A DNA stretch of 64,000 nt from Halioglobus maricola (GTDB taxonomy: Bacteria > Pseudomonadota > Gammaproteobacteria > Pseudomonadales > Halieaceae). The notes below the pieces were generated by a model that saw nothing but the letters and a program-made list of their open reading frames with translations, was not told where the DNA came from and made no database searches. Below, piece after piece: positions 43,311-52,110 of this stretch (position 1 is its first letter; each line of letters starts with the position of its first letter). The stretch is taken from NCBI RefSeq assembly GCF_009388985.1, contig NZ_CP036422.1, positions 1,378,501-1,442,500 of the forward strand. Reading direction: 5' to 3'. Made by a program: the position numbers and the translations under genes.

Positions 43311-43781
43311 ATGACAATCTTTAGCCGCATTTTTGGCCGCCGTGGCGCCAGCGAAAATCAACTGGGCTATGTCGAGGCACAGCGCAAGGTGTTGGATTAC
43401 GCCAGATATCTCGAAGACTCGCCGGTCATGCCGGGCCGCGTAGTGGATGAAAGTGATTTGCCCCATTCCAAGCGCGAACTGAAAGCCTCGCTGCTCAAGT
43501 GCATAGGTAACAGCGATGACGCACGTCTGAGTGAACACCTCAAAAGTGGCTACTTGATGCTGTCAGCCTTCCAGTCGGGGGTGGGGGTGAAGGCCCTGGG
43601 TACCGATTTTGCGAACCTCGATTTGGAACGGGATCCCATGGACATCGCGACAGAGATTGAGGAGAGCCAGGAGATTGCCAATTTCTGGAAGGCCTGGGTT
43701 CAATCTGAGCTGGAGCAATTACAGCAGGACATATACGCACTGGAGCTGGAACTCGCCCAGCCCATGCAAGCCTCCGCCTGA
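43311..43781 (+). CDS. Conserved-looking small cytoplasmic protein, unknown
   Basis: The 156-residue protein starts at the ATG at 43311, after a good AGAGGAG site; an overlapping in-frame GTG at 43308 is possible. The first 12 residues are basic and hydrophobic (MTIFSRIFGRRG). The rest is mostly helical and acidic, with a C-terminal helix rich in Glu, Gln and Leu (SELEQLQQDIYALELELAQP). I do not recognise it. It stands alone between the membrane glycosyltransferase and dusC, with which it converges at a distance of 6 bases. Confidence 0.7.
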   Translation: MTIFSRIFGRRGASENQLGYVEAQRKVLDYARYLEDSPVMPGRVVDESDLPHSKRELKASLLKCIGNSDDARLSEHLKSGYLMLSAFQSGVGVKALGTDFANLDLERDPMDIATEIEESQEIANFWKAWVQSELEQLQQDIYALELELAQPMQASA

Positions 43782-43787
43782 GTCAGT

Positions 43788-44768
43788 TCAGGCCACACTG
43801 CGTCCGACTGCGGGCGCAGCTTTCACTTCTGCTGCTAACTGAGCACGCAAGGCTTCGGGATCTCTGAGGCGTTTTATGTTCTCGAACAAGATCGCAGCCT
43901 GCGGGTAGTAGCTTCTGAGATATACCAGCCACTGTTTAATGGGGTTGCCCACGCAATGAGCGTCGTAGGCGTCGATAGTCGCCTCGAGGTAGGTCTGCAC
44001 CAGTAACAGTACTTCTTCCCAGCGCAAGGGCGCCCGGTCTTCAGCCATGTCATCGGCGCGGATGAGGTCTGGCAGGTCCGGGCGGCAAAGGGCGCCGCGC
44101 CCCAGCATCAGATCCTCGCAGCCACTCACTTCCCGACAGCGCCGGGCATCATCCGGGCTCCAGATTTCACCGTTGGCGATGACGGGAATGTCCAGAAGCT
44201 CGCGGGCGATGGCAATTTCCTCCCAGTAGGCTGGTGGTCGATAGCCATGGCGCTTGGTGCGAGCGTGTACGGTGAGTTCATCTGCACCTGTCTCGCCAAT
44301 ACCACGCACAATATCTTCAAACAGCGCGCCGTCTTCGTAACCCAGACGCGTTTTGACGGTAACGGGAACGGAAGAGGGCACAGCGGCGCGCGCAGCACTG
44401 GCAATAGCTGCCACGTGTTCCGGATTGCGCAGCAGTATGGAGCCACCGTTGGAATTGTTGACGGTTTTCGCGGGGCAGCCAAAGTTCAGGTCAATTCCCG
44501 CGGCTCCCAGTTCTGCTGCACGAGCAGCGTTTTCCGCGACCACCTGGGGATCGCCGCCAAGAATCTGGACGAACACGGGCACGCCGGAGGGGGTTACGCC
44601 GCCTTGTTTTAATTCGGGACAATAGCGGTGAAACACGCGCGGAGGTAGTAGCTGGTCGTTTACGCGCACGAACTCGGTGACACAGCGATCCACCTTGCTG
44701 ACAGATGTGAGCAAGGTGCGCATGGTGTGGTCAACGACGCCCTCCATGGGGGCGATCATCAGTCGCAT
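43788..44768 (-). CDS. dusC: tRNA-dihydrouridine(16) synthase DusC
   Basis: The 326-residue flavoprotein has the Dus TIM-barrel pattern: APMEGVVD at the start, GIDLNFGCPAKTVN with catalytic Cys98, and FMN-binding VIANGEIWS later. The FGCPAKTVN wording and the position of the Cys match DusC, which reduces U16 in tRNA with NADPH. The ATG at 44768 is preceded by a near-consensus -10 box on the minus strand. It is divergent from the oad operon. Confidence 0.93.
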   Translation of the reverse strand: MRLMIAPMEGVVDHTMRTLLTSVSKVDRCVTEFVRVNDQLLPPRVFHRYCPELKQGGVTPSGVPVFVQILGGDPQVVAENAARAAELGAAGIDLNFGCPAKTVNNSNGGSILLRNPEHVAAIASAARAAVPSSVPVTVKTRLGYEDGALFEDIVRGIGETGADELTVHARTKRHGYRPPAYWEEIAIARELLDIPVIANGEIWSPDDARRCREVSGCEDLMLGRGALCRPDLPDLIRADDMAEDRAPLRWEEVLLLVQTYLEATIDAYDAHCVGNPIKQWLVYLRSYYPQAAILFENIKRLRDPEALRAQLAAEVKAAPAVGRSVA

Positions 44769-44812
44769 GGTGTTTTCTCGAGATTGGAGTGCTTGGGTGT
44801 CGCAGGCCGCGA

Positions 44813-44818
44813 ATTATA
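44813..44818 (-). promoter_or_regulatory. Candidate -10 box of dusC
   Basis: On the minus strand 44818-44813 reads TATAAT, a perfect -10 box 44 bases before the dusC ATG. The matching -35 region is poor (TTCCCC). Confidence 0.5.
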
Positions 44819-44873
44819 CGCCCGGCCACCTTCCAGGGGAATATCGAGCATAGCTACAACTAATGGCGCAATA

Positions 44874-44903
44874 ATGGCACTACCAGGCCAGCTGTTTTAT
44901 GAT
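44874..44903 (+). promoter_or_regulatory. Candidate promoter of the oad operon
   Basis: ATGGCA at 44874-44879 (4 of 6) and TATGAT at 44898-44903 (5 of 6) are 18 bases apart. Transcription would start near 44910, placing the terminator-like hairpin at 44919-44951 inside a leader of about 56 bases before oadG. Confidence 0.45.
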
Positions 44904-44918
44904 TGAGGTCTTCCGTCC

Positions 44919-44951
44919 GGAGTCAGGGCAGGCTTTGGCTCCTCCTTTTTT
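44919..44951 (+). terminator. Terminator-like hairpin in the oadG leader (possible attenuator)
   Basis: GGAGTCA at 44919-44925 pairs with TGGCTCC at 44936-44942 (one G-T pair), followed by TCC and six T (44946-44951). It has the form of an intrinsic terminator, but no gene ends upstream on this strand; dusC is transcribed the other way. It sits 15 bases before the oadG start, where it could stop transcripts early and regulate the operon. Confidence 0.55.
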
Positions 44952-44965
44952 GTAACGGTACTGAG

Positions 44966-45211
44966 ATGACAGACGATATTGTTAGCCAGGGTGTCGAGTT
45001 GATGCTTTATGGCATGGGCACCGTAGTCGTGTTTCTGGCGCTGCTGGTGGTGATCACGACGTTTATGTCTACCGTGATAACGCGCTACTTTCCCGAGGCT
45101 CCCGCACCTGCGCCGGTGCCACGTAAACCTGTCGCGTCGGCGGCCGCGCAGGGTGAGGTAATCGCGGCTATATCCGCGGCCGTTCATCAGCACCGCAGCA
45201 ACAAACAGTAA
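44966..45211 (+). CDS. oadG: Oxaloacetate decarboxylase gamma chain
   Basis: This 81-residue protein has one N-terminal membrane helix (GVELMLYGMGTVVVFLALLVVI), then an Ala/Pro-rich linker (PEAPAPAPVPRKP) and a short tail with His and Lys. This is the OadG layout; it assembles the alpha and beta chains of the sodium-pumping decarboxylase. The ATG at 44966 is chosen because a longer upstream reading would include the leader hairpin. oadA follows 13 bases downstream. Confidence 0.85.
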   Translation: MTDDIVSQGVELMLYGMGTVVVFLALLVVITTFMSTVITRYFPEAPAPAPVPRKPVASAAAQGEVIAAISAAVHQHRSNKQ

Positions 45212-45224
45212 ATAGAGGTCACCC

Positions 45225-47015
45225 ATGGATGAGAATAGGCGCCCTCTGGGCATTACCGATGTCGTTTTACGCGACGCCTCCCAATCGCTGCTGGCCACGC
45301 GGGTCCGTATCGAAGACATGCTGCCCATTGCTGCCAAACTGGATCAGGTGGGATTCTGGTCACTGGAAACCTGGGGTGGGGCGACTTTCGATGCGTGCAT
45401 CCGCTATCTGGGTGAAGATCCCTGGGAGCGCATTCGCGAGCTGAAAAAGGCTATGCCGAATACGCCGCAGCAGATGTTGTTTCGCGGCCAGAATATCCTC
45501 GGCTATCGTCACTATGCTGATGACGTTGTCGAAAAATTTGTTGAGCGCGCCGCCCATAACGGCGTGGATGTGTTCCGCGTGTTCGATGCCATGAACGATA
45601 TGCGCAATATCGAAGTGGCCTTGCAGGCGGTCAAAAAAGTGGGCAAGCACGCCCAGGGCACGATTTCCTATACCTCCAGCCCGGTGCACAATATTGACTC
45701 CTGGGTTGCCCAGGGGAAGTTAATCGAGGACATGGGCGCGGACTCCATCGCGATCAAGGATATGGCGGGCCTGCTTCACCCCTATGAGGGCTATGAGCTG
45801 GTCAAACGCCTTAAAGCCTCCTGCGATATTCCCATCGGCCTGCATTGTCATGCAACCACAGGCCTCTCCACGTCCACTATCCTCAAGTGTGTCGAGGCGG
45901 GTATCGACAATGTCGACACGTCCATTTCTTCCATGTCCATGACCTATGGTCATTCGCCGACGGAATCGGTGGTCGCCATGCTGCAGGGCACTGACCGCGA
46001 CCCAGGCCTGGATATACATCTGCTGGAAGAGATTGCGGCGTACTTCCGCGATGTGCGGAAGAAGTACGCTAAAAACGAAGGCTCGCTACGCGGGGTCGAT
46101 TCCCGCATTCTCGTGGCCCAGGTGCCCGGTGGCATGCTCACTAATATGGAAAGCCAGCTCAAGGAGCAGGGCGCTGCTGATAAGCTCGACGAGGTGCTCG
46201 AGGAGATTCCCCGGGTGCGCGAGGACCTTGGATACATTCCCCTGGTGACACCCACTTCCCAGATTGTGGGCACCCAGGCAGTGATTAACGTGCTCACAGG
46301 TGAACGCTACAAGTCTATCTCCAAGGAGACCGCTGGTATTCTCAAGGGTGAGTACGGTGCGGCGCCGGCGCCGGTTAATGCAGAATTACAGGCGCGTGTG
46401 CTCGAAGGCAAGGAGGCGATCAGCTGTCGCCCTGCAGACCTGCTCGAGCCTGAACTCGATGTTTTGAGCACCGAGCTTCGTAAGCTGGCAGCGGAGAAGA
46501 ATGTCGCCCTGACCGCCGGTGAGGGCGAAATCGACGATGTCCTCACCTATGCGCTGTTTCCCCAGATTGGCCTTAAGTTCCTGGAAAACCGCGGCAATCC
46601 CGATGCCTTTGAACCGCGCCCTGGTAGTGAGCCCGAGCCCCCGGCGGTAGCCGCGCCTGTGGCTGCGGCCAGCGCTGCAGAGGTCTACACCGTCAAGGTC
46701 AATGGCACCGCCTACGTGGTCGAAGTCAGTGATGGGGGCGACATTTCCAGTATTGCACCGGTGGCTGCCCCTGCCACCGTTGCGCCCGTCGCCAGCAGTG
46801 AGGCAGAGCCACTGCCGGCCCCGCTTGCGGGGAATATTTTCAAGGTCAACGTCGCACCGGGCGACAGTGTTGCCGCGGGGGACGTCATTATCATCCTCGA
46901 GGCGATGAAAATGGAAACCGAGGTACGCGCCAGCCGCGATGGCACTGTTGCCAGTGTTGATGTCAAGGTGGGGGATTCCGTCGCTGTCGGCGAAACCCTG
47001 ATTACGCTGGGCTAA
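45225..47015 (+). CDS. oadA: Oxaloacetate decarboxylase alpha chain, biotin protein
   Basis: The 596-residue protein starts with the carboxyltransferase domain ([16 protein letters not shown] near residue 12, HCHATTGLS near 207), followed by an Ala/Pro-rich linker and a C-terminal biotinyl domain with the biotin Lys562 in EAMKMETEV. It removes the carboxyl group from oxaloacetate and hands it, on biotin, to the membrane beta chain. The lengths and the gene order gamma-alpha-beta are standard. The oadB start lies 6 bases after its stop. Confidence 0.95.
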   Translation: MDENRRPLGITDVVLRDASQSLLATRVRIEDMLPIAAKLDQVGFWSLETWGGATFDACIRYLGEDPWERIRELKKAMPNTPQQMLFRGQNILGYRHYADDVVEKFVERAAHNGVDVFRVFDAMNDMRNIEVALQAVKKVGKHAQGTISYTSSPVHNIDSWVAQGKLIEDMGADSIAIKDMAGLLHPYEGYELVKRLKASCDIPIGLHCHATTGLSTSTILKCVEAGIDNVDTSISSMSMTYGHSPTESVVAMLQGTDRDPGLDIHLLEEIAAYFRDVRKKYAKNEGSLRGVDSRILVAQVPGGMLTNMESQLKEQGAADKLDEVLEEIPRVREDLGYIPLVTPTSQIVGTQAVINVLTGERYKSISKETAGILKGEYGAAPAPVNAELQARVLEGKEAISCRPADLLEPELDVLSTELRKLAAEKNVALTAGEGEIDDVLTYALFPQIGLKFLENRGNPDAFEPRPGSEPEPPAVAAPVAAASAAEVYTVKVNGTAYVVEVSDGGDISSIAPVAAPATVAPVASSEAEPLPAPLAGNIFKVNVAPGDSVAAGDVIIILEAMKMETEVRASRDGTVASVDVKVGDSVAVGETLITLG

Positions 47016-47021
47016 CTGGCG

Positions 47022-48326
47022 ATGGAAAATTTGCTCATTCTCTGGAATTCCTCCGGCCTCGCCCAGGTGCAGCTCGGTCAGGTAGTCATGATGGCTATCG
47101 GCCTTTTGCTATTGTTCCTGGCCATTCGCAAGAATTTCGAACCGTTACTCCTGGTCCCGATTGGCTTTGGTGGCATTCTGGCGAACATTCCCGGTGCTGG
47201 CCTGGCCTATTCGGCGGTGGAGAATGCACTGCAGGCGGCAGACCCTGCGCTGCTGGGCGAGTTCGCCAGCACGCTGGGCCTGGCGACCTTTGAAAGCACC
47301 AAGGATCTGCTGATTGCTTACGACAACGCAGGCGCATCAGCTCACCTTGCTGCCGAGCAACTGGCCCGGGATGCCGGCCATGGCAACGGTATGTTGTATA
47401 CCTTTTACTCTGTGGCCATCGCCTCAGGTATCGCGCCGCTGGTGATTTTTATGGGAGTAGGGGCGATGACAGACTTCGGCCCGCTGCTCGCCAATCCCAA
47501 GACCCTGTTTCTGGGTGCGGCTGCCCAGTTCGGTATCTTTGCCACTGTGCTCGGCGCTGTGGGACTGACCTCCGTCGGCGTGATGGATTTCAGCGTGGCC
47601 GATGCGGCGGCTATCGGTATCATCGGTGGCGCAGATGGCCCCACTGCGATCTATGTGTCCAGCGTACTGGCGCCCGACCTGCTCGGCGCTATTGCGGTAG
47701 CTGCTTATTCCTATATGGCGCTGGTGCCACTGATTCAGCCGCCGATCATGCGTGCGCTGACCACCGAGGACGAGCGCAAGATTGAAATGGTGCAACTGCG
47801 GCCGGTCTCCCAACGGGAGAAAATTGTCTTTCCGCTGGCGTTACTTATATTGGTGGCGCTGTTACTGCCCGACGCAGCACCGCTGCTGGGCATGTTTTGT
47901 TTCGGCAACCTGATGAAAGAATGCGGTGTGGTCGATCGACTGTCTGACACGGTCCAGAATGCTTTGATCAATATCACAACCATCTTCCTGGGTTTGTCTG
48001 TGGGCTCAAAGCTGGTCGCTGATAAATTCCTCGATGTGAACACGCTTGGGATTCTCGGCCTGGGTATTGTTGCTTTTGGTATCGGCACTGCGTCGGGCGT
48101 GTTGATCGCCAAGGCAATGAATCGCTTCGGTTCCACTCCGATCAATCCGTTAATAGGATCGGCTGGGGTTTCCGCTGTGCCTATGGCCGCGCGCGTAAGT
48201 AACAAGCTCGGCCTCGAGGCCAACCCGCACAACTTCCTGTTGATGCATGCCATGGGCCCGAATGTGGCGGGAGTGATTGGTTCTGCCGTTGCTGCAGGTG
48301 TCATGATCAGTCTCGTTGGAGGTTGA
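47022..48326 (+). CDS. oadB: Oxaloacetate decarboxylase beta chain, Na+ pump
   Basis: The 434-residue integral membrane protein has about 10-11 hydrophobic segments and the family stretches [13 protein letters not shown] near residue 45 and [13 protein letters not shown] near residue 205, where an Asp is part of the sodium site in OadB. It releases CO2 from carboxybiotin and uses the energy to export Na+, as expected in a marine cell. The thioesterase gene begins 4 bases after its stop, and its ribosome site lies within the oadB end. Confidence 0.94.
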   Translation: MENLLILWNSSGLAQVQLGQVVMMAIGLLLLFLAIRKNFEPLLLVPIGFGGILANIPGAGLAYSAVENALQAADPALLGEFASTLGLATFESTKDLLIAYDNAGASAHLAAEQLARDAGHGNGMLYTFYSVAIASGIAPLVIFMGVGAMTDFGPLLANPKTLFLGAAAQFGIFATVLGAVGLTSVGVMDFSVADAAAIGIIGGADGPTAIYVSSVLAPDLLGAIAVAAYSYMALVPLIQPPIMRALTTEDERKIEMVQLRPVSQREKIVFPLALLILVALLLPDAAPLLGMFCFGNLMKECGVVDRLSDTVQNALINITTIFLGLSVGSKLVADKFLDVNTLGILGLGIVAFGIGTASGVLIAKAMNRFGSTPINPLIGSAGVSAVPMAARVSNKLGLEANPHNFLLMHAMGPNVAGVIGSAVAAGVMISLVGG

Positions 48327-48330
48327 TCAC

Positions 48331-48717
48331 ATGAGCATTCCGATTACGCGGATCAAGCCGCGCTTTAATGAGACCGACGCCCTGGGGCATATCAACAACG
48401 CGGCGATGTCAGTCTGGTTCGAGGTGGCCCGGATTGACGCCTTGGATTATCTGCGGGGTGGCCCCAGGTCCGAAGGTCGCTGGCTGGTAGCTTCAGTGAC
48501 CATCGACTATCTGAGAGAGACCTTTCACGGCACAGATGTGTTAATCCAGATGACTGCCGTGACCGCAGGCAATACTTCGCTGACCATGAAGTGTGAGATG
48601 CAGCAGGGCGACACGCTGGTCGCCCGGGGCAGTGCAGTATTGGTGCATGTGGATATGAAAACCAAGCAGACGATACCTGTGCCGGATGTTATCCGTGAGG
48701 CTCTCGCCCGCCTGTAG
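48331..48717 (+). CDS. Acyl-CoA thioesterase (4-hydroxybenzoyl-CoA type hotdog fold)
   Basis: This 128-residue hotdog-fold protein has the family motif FNETDALGHINNAAM at residues 11-25, with the Asp that serves as catalytic residue in 4HBT enzymes. It should hydrolyse an acyl-CoA, but chain specificity is unknown. The ATG at 48331 is preceded by TTGGAGG within the oadB end, so it is probably translated with the oad operon, an unusual partner. It converges with the sulfotransferase-like gene, 13 bases away. Confidence 0.85.
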   Translation: MSIPITRIKPRFNETDALGHINNAAMSVWFEVARIDALDYLRGGPRSEGRWLVASVTIDYLRETFHGTDVLIQMTAVTAGNTSLTMKCEMQQGDTLVARGSAVLVHVDMKTKQTIPVPDVIREALARL

Positions 48718-48730
48718 CGCCAGTTCAGGC

Positions 48731-49378
48731 CTAGCCCTGGTAGCCGAGCACCGCCTGGAAACCCTTATCCATGATGTTCCTGATCAGGCCCTGAATCGCT
48801 TCGGTGTCGTTGACGTGGGGGAAGGTTTCTTCCGGGGCAGGTAACTCCAAAAATTGACACAGTGGTTCCCAGCCGTCAGCTACCTCAAATACCAGGAGTC
48901 GTTCAGGGTCAATGTACTCGCGAACAGCGGCGGTATGTTCGTTGAACCGCCGGACAAGGTGCTCGCGTTCGTGCATACGACCGTCAAAGTAGTCGTTAAT
49001 CGTCGCCTTCATATAGGCGCCTGCCTCAGTATCCGGCAGAAAGGCGATCCACTCTTCACCAAAGATCGTGTCCTGAACTGATCGGAACCATTTTTCCGGG
49101 TCGCGGACAGTGTGAATCACTTTTGCTTCAGGGTAGAAGTCCGCCAGGGCAGCAAAACTTGTCGAGGCGGGGAAGTCCACCGTAGCAGTGAACCCCCTGA
49201 AGATTGCCTCCCAGTCCGGCGTTTCGGTGCCCACCGCTTCCCAAAGCTTCCAGTGCGATGGCCCCTGCGGAAAGCACTCCACCATGTGGTAGCAGGGGAA
49301 CCCCAGCTGCTCGAGAGCGGCCTTTAGCGACATGGTGCCGGTTCTGCCGAAGCCTGCGCCTATAATATCCAATGCCAT
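48731..49378 (-). CDS. Sulfotransferase-family protein
   Basis: The 215-residue protein has a P-loop-like start GAGFGRTGTMSLKAAL (residues 7-22) and VIHTVRDPEKWFRSV near residue 86, matching the 5' and 3' phosphate-binding parts of PAPS-dependent sulfotransferases of the small Sulfotransfer_4 type. It may transfer sulfate to a lipid or carbohydrate, but members often lack a proven substrate. It lies 23 bases upstream of the repeat-peptide gene on the same strand. Confidence 0.82.
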   Translation of the reverse strand: MALDIIGAGFGRTGTMSLKAALEQLGFPCYHMVECFPQGPSHWKLWEAVGTETPDWEAIFRGFTATVDFPASTSFAALADFYPEAKVIHTVRDPEKWFRSVQDTIFGEEWIAFLPDTEAGAYMKATINDYFDGRMHEREHLVRRFNEHTAAVREYIDPERLLVFEVADGWEPLCQFLELPAPEETFPHVNDTEAIQGLIRNIMDKGFQAVLGYQG

Positions 49379-49401
49379 GGTGAACTCCCTGGGAGTAGCG
49401 T

Positions 49402-49665
49402 TTACTCAGACGGTGTGGAAATAGCTTCCTTCACCTTGTCCATGTCTACCGACTCGCTGGCTTTCTGCTTGTCCACTGAGTCATAGGCTTTCTTGTAGTC
49501 GACGCTATCGCCACTGACGGCTTCGGTCATTTTATCGGTGTCCACCGATTGCACGGCCTTATCCGTGTCCACGGCCTCAACCAGTTTGCCGAGATCTTGC
49601 GCGGATGCCGTACCGGCAATAGGCAGTAAGCTGAGGATGAGGGTCTGAAGAATACGTTTGTTCAT
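49402..49665 (-). CDS. Small exported protein of five 9-residue repeats, unknown
   Basis: From the ATG at 49665 the protein has 87 residues. A signal peptide ends at ASAQD near residue 22. The mature part is built of a 9-residue unit, VDxxKxxxS: VDTDKAVQS, VDTDKMTEA, VDYKKAYDS, VDKQKASES, VDMDKVKEA, with five extra residues after the second. The spacing suggests an amphipathic helix or a regular charged surface. I know no such family. It lies between pdxJ (20 bases upstream) and the sulfotransferase gene on the same strand. Confidence 0.72.
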   Translation of the reverse strand: MNKRILQTLILSLLPIAGTASAQDLGKLVEAVDTDKAVQSVDTDKMTEAVSGDSVDYKKAYDSVDKQKASESVDMDKVKEAISTPSE

Positions 49666-49685
49666 AGATGTAGATCCTGTCGTTG

Positions 49686-50453
49686 TCATTGTTTACCGAG
49701 TGCGTGCTGGTAGGCGCGTATGCTGTTGGCGAGCCCCTGATGGATGGCATCCACTGTCAGGGCATGGCCGATAGAGACTTCGAGTAGCCCCGGCACTTCT
49801 GTAGTAAAGCGGGGCAAGTTGTGTAGGTCAAGGTCGTGGCCTGCATTGAGTCCCAGGCCTTCCTCTGCCGCGACTTCCGCGGCGCGGATGAACTCTCCCA
49901 GTACCTTGTCGACATCTGTATTGGTTTTAAAGGCATGGGCATAACGTTCAGTATAGAGCTCGATCCGATCGGTGCCGGTCTGGGCGGCGAGACGAATTTG
50001 TTCTGGATCGGGGTCCATGAACAGGCTGGTCCTCATGCCCAGTGATTTGAGCTCTGCTACCAGCGGCGCAACCCGATCGCCATCGCGCTTAAGGTCGAAG
50101 CCATGATCGGAGGTGAGCTGGCCGTCGCCATCGGGGACCAGAGTGACCTGGGCAGGGCGGATGTCCTTTACTAATTCCATGAAACCGGGGTAGTCGGTCA
50201 CTCCCTCTCGCTCGCTTTTGCGAGCGCGGGTGAAGGGGTTGCCCTCGATATTGAATTCAACGTCCAGCATGGCTGCCAGGTCGTAACAATCCTGGGCGCG
50301 GATATGACGCTGATCCGGCCGAGGGTGGACCGTAATGCCATCGGCTCCCGCGTCTATGCACATCTGTGCATGGCCCGGCACACTGGGGTTGGTGGTGTCC
50401 CTGGAATTACGGATCAAGGCAATCTTGTTGAGGTTGACCGACAGGGCGATCAC
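49686..50453 (-). CDS. pdxJ: Pyridoxine 5'-phosphate synthase
   Basis: The 255-residue TIM-barrel protein begins IALSVNLNKIALIRNSR and contains ADGITVHPRPDQRHI near residue 40 and the later His and Glu positions of PdxJ (EFNIEGNP, HDLDLHNLP). It condenses 3-amino-1-hydroxyacetone phosphate with deoxyxylulose 5-phosphate to pyridoxine phosphate, the last ring-forming step of vitamin B6 synthesis. The start is GTG at 50453, overlapping the cyclophilin stop in GTGA, so translation is coupled to a secreted isomerase, an odd pairing. Confidence 0.93.
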   Translation of the reverse strand: MIALSVNLNKIALIRNSRDTTNPSVPGHAQMCIDAGADGITVHPRPDQRHIRAQDCYDLAAMLDVEFNIEGNPFTRARKSEREGVTDYPGFMELVKDIRPAQVTLVPDGDGQLTSDHGFDLKRDGDRVAPLVAELKSLGMRTSLFMDPDPEQIRLAAQTGTDRIELYTERYAHAFKTNTDVDKVLGEFIRAAEVAAEEGLGLNAGHDLDLHNLPRFTTEVPGLLEVSIGHALTVDAIHQGLANSIRAYQHALGKQ

Positions 50454-51031
50454 AGCAGGGATTTCCGTTTCACCTCAATAATAGTGACGGTGTCTGTCGG
50501 TACGTCGCTGTGCCCACCTGCATTGCCCGTGGGGACGGTGGCGATGAAGTCCACGACTTTCATGCCTTCGATGACTTCGCCAAACACAGTGTAGCCCTCG
50601 CGCCCTGGCGCCCAGTCCAGACGCAGATTATTGCGCAGGTTGACGAAGAACTGGGAGGTTGCGGAATCCGGGTCATTGGTCCGCGCCATGGCAATCGTGC
50701 CGCGGGTATTGTGCAGGCGGTTTTTCGATTCATTCACAATCGGGTCATTCGGCGGTTTTTCGCTCATATCCGCCAGGAAACCACCGCCCTGGATCATGAA
50801 GTCAGGAATCACGCGGTGGAAGATTGTGCCGTTGTAGTAACCCTCATCGACGTATTTGAGAAAGTTTTCCACGCTGATGGGCGCCTTGTCGCGGAACAGG
50901 CGCAGGGTGAAACTGCCATCGGAAGTTTTGACGGTTACCAACGGGTTGGGCAGTGGGGTTTCTTCTCGCTCGGCTGCGCTTGTTAAAGGCGCAAGTACCA
51001 GGGCCAGGGCGAGCGTGAAAATTCTGAGCAT
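50450..51031 (-). CDS. Secreted cyclophilin-type peptidyl-prolyl isomerase
   Basis: This 193-residue protein has a signal peptide (MLRIFTLALALVLAPLTSAA) and a cyclophilin domain with FHRVIPDFMIQGGGF near residue 70, where the Arg is catalytic, and the typical NTRGTIAMART and GYTVFGEVIEGM segments. It should speed folding of proteins in the periplasm, like PpiA. Its stop overlaps the pdxJ start; the SH3 protein gene ends 11 bases upstream. Confidence 0.92.
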   Translation of the reverse strand: MLRIFTLALALVLAPLTSAAEREETPLPNPLVTVKTSDGSFTLRLFRDKAPISVENFLKYVDEGYYNGTIFHRVIPDFMIQGGGFLADMSEKPPNDPIVNESKNRLHNTRGTIAMARTNDPDSATSQFFVNLRNNLRLDWAPGREGYTVFGEVIEGMKVVDFIATVPTGNAGGHSDVPTDTVTIIEVKRKSLL

Positions 51032-51042
51032 TGTGTATCTCC

Positions 51043-51717
51043 TTACCAGCTGGATCCCCAGCTTGAGGGTTTGCGGCGCTTGGGCCAGAGGCGGGGGACT
51101 ACCAGAGTAATAATCACACCCAGCAGTACAGCGAGCGCGCCATTCATGAAGGCCTCGCTCTTTAGCTTGTCAGTCAGGCGCAGGTTTTCTGCTTCGAGCG
51201 TATCTACTTCGGCGCGCAGGTTTTCTGCTTCCTCTACGAGCCGCCGGTTGTCGATATCAAGTTGTACCGCGTTACCGGAAATAGTTTTGAGTTCAGCCAG
51301 TTCCTCAGACACAGAAACCAGATCGGCCTCGGTGCTGGTAATGCGGTTTAGCAACTCGACTTTCTCGCCCTGCAGCGTGCCCAGATCGTTGCTGAGATTG
51401 GCGTTTTCATCAGACAGTTGATCCGCTCGCGCTACGGCCTGGGGAAGTTTGACCTGGGCGGGGCTGTCGGCGGTGAGAAATTCGGTGCGAACCCAGCCGG
51501 GGGTGCCGCGGGCAGTTGTGACTTCGGTCCAGTCGCCCTGGGAGCGGCCAGCGCTGAGGCGAGTGCCCGGAGTCAGTTTGGCTGCCCAGCGATACTCTGC
51601 GCCGGGCCCCTTGTGCAGGACAATAAAGACCTTGTCGCTGACATAGCGTGTTTCCTGAGCCTGGAGGGTAGTGGCCAGCAATAGCGAAAGCAGCAGGACG
51701 GGCAGGGAGCGCAGCAA
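51043..51717 (-). CDS. TIGR04211-type SH3 domain envelope protein
   Basis: The 224-residue protein has a signal peptide (cut near QAQ), a bacterial SH3 domain (residues about 25-85), a coiled coil with regular leucines (about 100-190) and a C-terminal membrane helix ending in a basic tail. This is the YgiM/TIGR04211 layout; such proteins probably bind the cell wall. The start seems to be a TTG at 51717, 8 bases after a GAGG site. The cyclophilin gene is next on the same strand. Confidence 0.85.
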   Translation of the reverse strand: MLRSLPVLLLSLLLATTLQAQETRYVSDKVFIVLHKGPGAEYRWAAKLTPGTRLSAGRSQGDWTEVTTARGTPGWVRTEFLTADSPAQVKLPQAVARADQLSDENANLSNDLGTLQGEKVELLNRITSTEADLVSVSEELAELKTISGNAVQLDIDNRRLVEEAENLRAEVDTLEAENLRLTDKLKSEAFMNGALAVLLGVIITLVVPRLWPKRRKPSSWGSSW

Positions 51718-51806
51718 AATGGGAACCTCGATGATTCTTTGGTGATTCTTTGAATGGGGGCGCTAGTTTAACGCCCCTGCGGGGGTATTTGTAGGCGTGG
51801 AGTGGT

Positions 51807-52106
51807 TTAGGGCAGGACCTTTTTGTAGGGCTTTACCGTGACCTTGGAGAATACGCCGGCGTCTACATAGGGATCGGAGTCCGCCCAGGCGGTGGCTGCT
51901 TCCAGACTGTCGAACTCGGCGATGATCAGGCTGCCAGTGAAGCCCGCTTCACCGGGATCTTCAGTGTCGAGCGCAGGGTGGGGGCCTGCGACCAGCAGTC
52001 GCCCGGCATCCACCAGTTCCTGAATACGTTCCAGGTGGGCGGGGCGCGCGCCAGCGCGCAGCGAAAGGCTGTTTTCTACGTCTTCGCAGAGAATGGCATA
52101 CAACAT
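51807..52106 (-). CDS. YciI-family protein
   Basis: The 99-residue dimeric ferredoxin-like fold protein has the family segments [26 protein letters not shown] and [14 protein letters not shown]. The His and Asp pair of YciI enzymes is present in GPHPALD. The physiological substrate of YciI is unknown. It begins 4 bases after the YciB gene and is probably translated with it, a pairing common in this class. Confidence 0.88.
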   Translation of the reverse strand: MLYAILCEDVENSLSLRAGARPAHLERIQELVDAGRLLVAGPHPALDTEDPGEAGFTGSLIIAEFDSLEAATAWADSDPYVDAGVFSKVTVKPYKKVLP

Positions 52107-52110
52107 GATG

